DNA from: Strigamia acuminata
Lineage: Eukaryota > Arthropoda > Chilopoda > Geophilomorpha > Linotaeniidae
DNA length: 64,000 bases
Assembly (NCBI GenBank): GCA_949358305.1
Contig: OX442321.1
Location: forward strand, 9,201,605 to 9,265,604
Direction: 5' to 3'
The stretch's first letter is position 1. Each line of letters begins with the position of its first letter. The position numbers were made by a program, and so were the translations under genes. Positions 59,864-64,000 of the stretch are shown here, one piece after another. The notes under the pieces were generated by a model. The model had not been told where the DNA came from. It worked only from the letters and a program-made list of their open reading frames with translations, and made no database searches.

Positions 59864-62800
59864 TCAAAGAAATGGATTACTCGAATTACTCCTGGGTGGA
59901 ATCGAAGCTGGATTAACCTGCTAAACATAAAAAAACATTCGTTATAATGTATTAACGATTGGAAATTAGAAGAAACTACCATGAATGGATTTCCAGCAGG
60001 CGTTTGCCATACATATTGCGTCCCAGGAAGAGATTTAGTTGGTGCGAACGAATTCGATGATGAATAAGGAGTTTGTCCTTGACTTGGATTCATATTAAAA
60101 TTCATCCAACCACCAGTAACGGGGCCCGCTGTCGGCCAAACAGCGTTGGTTGTGGGCTGCTGTGTTGGTGGGAAGCCTCCGTTTTGTACGTTATTAAATT
60201 GGCCATTGACAGCGGGAAAACCGCCGGTATTCGAGGGCGGAGAATTAGCAAACTGGCCGAACGACCCTGCGTTGGATTGAGGCGTGTGGAACCCTGCAGC
60301 AAACGGATTACCTGCAATTAAAACAAACAAAAATCAATAAAACACTTGAAAATTTAATCCAAATCTCAACCTGTTGCAAAACCTGACGGTGGAGGTTGAG
60401 TAGAAGTCCATGCTTGTTGGTTATTTGGAGAAAAAGGATTCGGGGAACCTAAACAAAAATTATAAATTTAGATTAAATTAAAAACCCAATTTAAAATAAT
60501 TCTCATTTTTTTTCTTACTACCGGCACTGATGAATCCACTTGACGGAGTATTGGCTGGAGTATTTCCGTAGCCAGTAGACGCGTTACTGATACCATTTAC
60601 ATTCCACGTAGGAGGCGCGCTATTCTTGCCTATTTAAAAAAATATTAAAATTTTATTATAATTAATTTTTTTTTTGTGTTTTTTTTGTAAATATTTACTT
60701 TCCCATTCCGGAGGATTAGTGTTGGCATTACTGGTACTATTAAACAAATTATCCAAATCAGCAAGGGCGGCATATTTGTCTTGAGCTGGAGCCGATACAG
60801 TCGAGGACGACGAGGATTGATGTAAAGTATTCGTGATGGACGTCGTGGCCGAGGTCGCGGGGGGCGCTAAAGAGCCGGGAGATGTGGCCGGTGCCGTTCC
60901 ACTCATCGCAAAATGAGCAAATTGACTGCTCGCACTGGCCGTGCTCATAGGAGTGCTTCCCACCGACGGAGGACTGCTCATGGTTCCTGTAAAAACAGAG
61001 GTGGCAATGGACAATGTTGAGGAGGAGGACTGCGGCACGTGATGGTCAGTGCTGCTATTTCTTTCTAAGTCTGACATGGACTGACAGCTGGTAGATTTAA
61101 TTTCACCGATATGCGCCAACTCCGAATCGAATTGCGATAACGGAGGGACGGAGTCGTCAAACGACTGCCACGTTTTCGGTAAGTTAGGTCGAGGATAGGA
61201 AAGAGAGTGAGTGTTTCTGAGCGACGACTTCGGGTGAGGTCTTTTCAAAATGAACGTATTTTGGGATGGGTTGTGCAAAGAAATTTGTGAGAGGCTTGAG
61301 GAGTGTGACTGAGATCTGGGGAAGGATTCAACAGCAACTAAAATCGGAGAGAGAAAAAAAGAAAAAAAAAAAAAAGAAAAAAAAATATTGACAGGTCAAC
61401 TAAAACGAAAGGTTAGGTAAAGCTTAGCAGGTATTTTTTTTATATATAATTCAAAGACTTTCGCACCAGCTGCACGTACGCAGCGTCAAATAAACAAGTG
61501 CCACGTGACCTACGTTTTATTTGCGACGTAAAATTCAAGTGTTAGTTCAAAATTAACGTCTAACGTGATTAAAAACGCTTAAAAAAAATTTTCGTTTGTC
61601 GGTTTACCGGAAGAATTGAAGTTTTCAAAATTGGCAAAATTCGCAGTTTGACCCGACGAGCTGTTAGCCGACGCAAACGGATCACCCGAAAATTCACTCA
61701 AGAGATCTAAGGACGGACGATGCGTATTATTCTGATGACTGCTTGATAAACCAGGATTTGACACCGAGGTTGCGAGTGTCCTGTTATGTCCCGTCTAAAA
61801 AACAGAGAGGGAAAAAAAATATGTATAATTTTTTTAAAAACATTTTTATAATTTATTAATTTTTTTTTTTAACCTATTCGACCAGCACCTGATTATTTTG
61901 CACTATTAACGGCTTCACTGCATAATTCACTAATGCTGTCAAAGGCTTCACTTCTGGTACAGGTGTTGTCGGTGTGCTCGCAGCGGGTGAAGGAAGAACC
62001 TGGTTTTTAGGCAACATACTCGGATCGACGTACCATCGTTTCCGCTCGTATTTCTGTATCATAAAGTCTTTGATACGTTGCTCGTCCTTTGATTCCGGTT
62101 CTACTATGCCCCGTGAGTCATGGGTTCCAAGCCACACCCTTCGGCAATACTAGAAAAATAAATATTTAGAATTAATTTCAAATCGGCTACACGCAATTAA
62201 AACAAATTCGTAATTACCTCGTTTCCTTTGCCGCGAATAAATTCGATTTCTTCGGGTGTAAAACTCGTCATGGAAATTGACTTGACCCGGTAAGGTGGAT
62301 TCAAACCACGTCTAGATTTTGAAAAACAAAAAAAATAAACATTAAAATTTCCAATTTACGTCTTGATTATTCATTTGATATTAAATTTAAAAAAAGAATA
62401 ATAGAATATCCAAGTTGCGAGTTAATTAGAAACTAGTTAGTGCGGCGAGTAAATTATATAAGAGAAATCGATGAAGCAATCGTCCAATAATCGTACAAAT
62501 TGCATCCATTTAAAGATTCTTGGCATTTCTTTAGTGTTGTAGTTTAAATCCAAACTATTTTCCTTTTTTATTATTTTTATTTCTCGTTTCTTTCAGCGTC
62601 CACGTCGCCTTGTGACCGCAACCTCGAGATTAGTTGCGCTGAATCCCAAGTAAATTCGGCCTTTTGGTTTGGCGTAATTTACGTTTTGTTCAATTAAAAG
62701 AGGCAACGGAAACTGTTAAGTGGCAGTTGGCTTATTCGCCCTCAAATCCGTCCACACCAAAGTTATATTACGGAGGTTTTTTCTACATAGGCCTAGTGTA

Positions 62801-62984
62801 AATTATCAAATTAAACTCACAATATTCCACTGCACGATGTACAAACAAAAGAACCAATAGTCATATTAATATAGGTGGGTCCGCGTTGATGGCAGTCGAA
62901 ACATTGTTTATTATGAGGCTGGGAACCCAATTCGCGGAGGATTTTAAGGTGCTTCTCATCTTGTCGCCTCTTGTTGGCCGCCAT
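59864..62984 (-). CDS. AGFG1: ArfGAP domain and FG-repeat protein
   Basis: About ten exons. The ArfGAP zinc finger reads CFDCHQRGPTYINMTIG then CTSC (C-x2-C-x16-C-x2-C). It is followed by GLNPPYRVKSISMTSFTPEEIEF, EYCRRVWLG and YERKRWYV as in human AGFG1. Then come EVKPLTALV, DLLSEFSGDPFA with NFANFENFN, KYAALADLDNLF and a Ser/Pro/Gly/Asn-rich tail with several NPF motifs, ending SSNPFL exactly as in AGFG1. The NPF motifs bind EH-domain endocytic proteins. AGFG1/Hrb acts in clathrin traffic and VAMP7 sorting; this is family knowledge. An exon rich in Ser (SSSSTLSIATS) is longer than in vertebrates. The ATG sits in AAAATGGCGGCC, merging start codon and YY1-like motif. Confidence 0.93.
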
Positions 62985-63406
62985 TTTGCCCTCTTAATAG
63001 GGTTGGTCAATTAGAAACTGAAAATTATACGAGAGTTAAATTTTTCAACATTACCAGTTCGGAAATTTTTGCAGAATTTATTACAAATAAATAGTAAAAT
63101 GTTTTTATAAAACAGCCGTTATCAAATTTGAAAAGTTTTCAGTATCTTCAAAATCAAAGATCACGTTAAGAACTCATGATGATGTCAGAAAATGTGCAAA
63201 AAGTTACGGGATGATGATAAATAGTGATCTCTTCAAAGTTAACGCGGCATTTTAGTTTCATTTTATCGTCTTCAGATGGCAGAAGTGTTGCTCGAGATTA
63301 TTTACACTACTCAGTTCTGACACGCAGATTTTTAACCGAACAGGATAGATTGGTCCGCGGTTTATTTTTTGTTCTTTTGTCGTAAATTATTCATTAGAAA
63401 CCAATC
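62985..63406. promoter_or_regulatory. Divergent promoter region, AGFG1 / VLCAD-like
   Basis: An interval of 422 bp between divergent ATGs, probably a shared promoter. The minus side begins with the AGFG1 start, AAAATGGCGGCC at 62984. No TATA box or other clear factor site stands out. Confidence 0.5.
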
Positions 63407-63824
63407 ATGCTTCCACTACGCAAAATTTTAGCCGCCAATATTCATGGAAATCGCGCTGTTAATGTGGAGCGCGTAATGTCATGTAGGTAAGGTCAAATTT
63501 CGATCGGAATTTGTAATCTTGTGACCTCCTTCAATTAAACCAAAAGATTATAATCCAACCACCAACGAATGATAAAAATGATTCATTGAAAACGGCACAA
63601 GTTTGCAAATTGATGAAAATAATATGAAAATTTTATTTATCACATAATGATTTATTTATAGATTTTATGCATCGTCGATGCCAAAAGAACACGAAGCGCC
63701 GAAGAAGCCCGAAACTCAAAAGAGGAAAAAAATCGAGTCCAAGTCGTTTATGATGAATATCTTCACGGGAACGTTGCAAACAGAACAAGTGTTTCCATAT
63801 CCTGATGGTATTGGGTGTTTAAAT

Positions 63825-63883
<59 letters not shown>

Positions 63884-64000
63884 TATTTTTTTTTGTAAAA
63901 ATTTAAATCATTTTTTATTTCTATAAATAGTTTTAAATGCTGATCAGAAAGGAACACTCAACATGATAATTGGACCTACTGAGAAGTTTTTTCAGGTCGT
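63407..64000 (+). CDS. Very-long-chain acyl-CoA dehydrogenase (5' part)
   Basis: Three exons are visible (63407-63482, 63661-63807 and about 63931 onward); the gene continues past the window. The N-terminus (LPLRKILAANIHGNR..CRFYASS) looks like a mitochondrial presequence. ESKSFMMNIFTGTLQTEQVFPYPDVLN then aligns with the human ACADVL stretch [23 protein letters not shown], and GPTEKFFQV follows. VLCAD performs the first step of mitochondrial beta-oxidation of C14-C20 acyl-CoA; this is family knowledge. ACAD9 is the alternative. The catalytic domain is outside the window, so activity cannot be judged. The second intron carries an (AT)n repeat. Confidence 0.85.
63829..63879. repeat. (AT)n microsatellite
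   Basis: About 25 uninterrupted AT units in the second intron of the VLCAD-like gene. A likely length polymorphism, and a stretch where assembly length is unreliable. Confidence 0.9.

Overview
The window is nuclear DNA of an invertebrate animal, most likely a non-dipteran arthropod. It is AT-rich, and nearly every gene is split by short GT-AG introns, often 50-100 bp. The gene set is purely eukaryotic: a multicopper oxidase of the arthropod laccase type, two ABCC4-like transporters, an endosomal Na+/H+ exchanger, and PINCH, FIS1, SAP130 and AGFG1 orthologues. Two kinetochore genes, CENP-I and MIS12, are also present. Several insect orders have lost CENP-I, so a fly is unlikely; the group cannot be narrowed further from sequence alone. 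Exon limits were read by eye from splice signals and protein similarity and may be off by a base or a few.

Layout: 1-4.29 kb has no convincing gene. COMMD2 (+) follows, then tail-to-tail a large RhoGEF of the ASEF/collybistin type (-, CDS 5.6-13.8 kb, 5' leader to about 16.3 kb). An RNF168-like E3 ligase (-) is head-to-head with CLNS1A/pICln (+). A laccase (-, 20.5-23.8 kb), CENP-I (-, 24.9-27.7 kb) and ABCC4-like copy 1 (-, 27.9-33.5 kb) follow. MIS12 (+, 34.1-35.1 kb) sits between the two ABC transporters; copy 2 (-) spans 35.3-41.8 kb. Next come PINCH/LIMS (-), an NHE6/7/9-type exchanger (+), MBLAC1 (-), SAP130 (+), FIS1 (-), a small secreted Thr/Pro-rich protein (+), AGFG1 (-) and the 5' end of a VLCAD-type acyl-CoA dehydrogenase (+), cut by the window edge.

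The genes do not form one pathway and there are no operons. Neighbours often diverge from short shared promoters, and many inferred start regions carry a GCCGCCAT(N)TT (YY1/Pho-like) motif. Functional groups present are chromosome segregation (CENP-I, MIS12), chromatin and DNA damage (RNF168-like, SAP130), RNA processing (CLNS1A, MBLAC1), endosomal and membrane traffic (COMMD2, AGFG1, NHE), adhesion and cytoskeleton (PINCH, RhoGEF), mitochondria (FIS1, VLCAD) and transport or cuticle-type oxidation (ABCC4 pair, laccase).

Mobile DNA is sparse. The clearest case is a roughly 306-bp hAT-type MITE with an imperfect 8-bp target duplication in a CLNS1A intron. A second short element is bounded by 12-bp direct repeats in a laccase intron. 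No tRNA, rRNA or CRISPR was seen.
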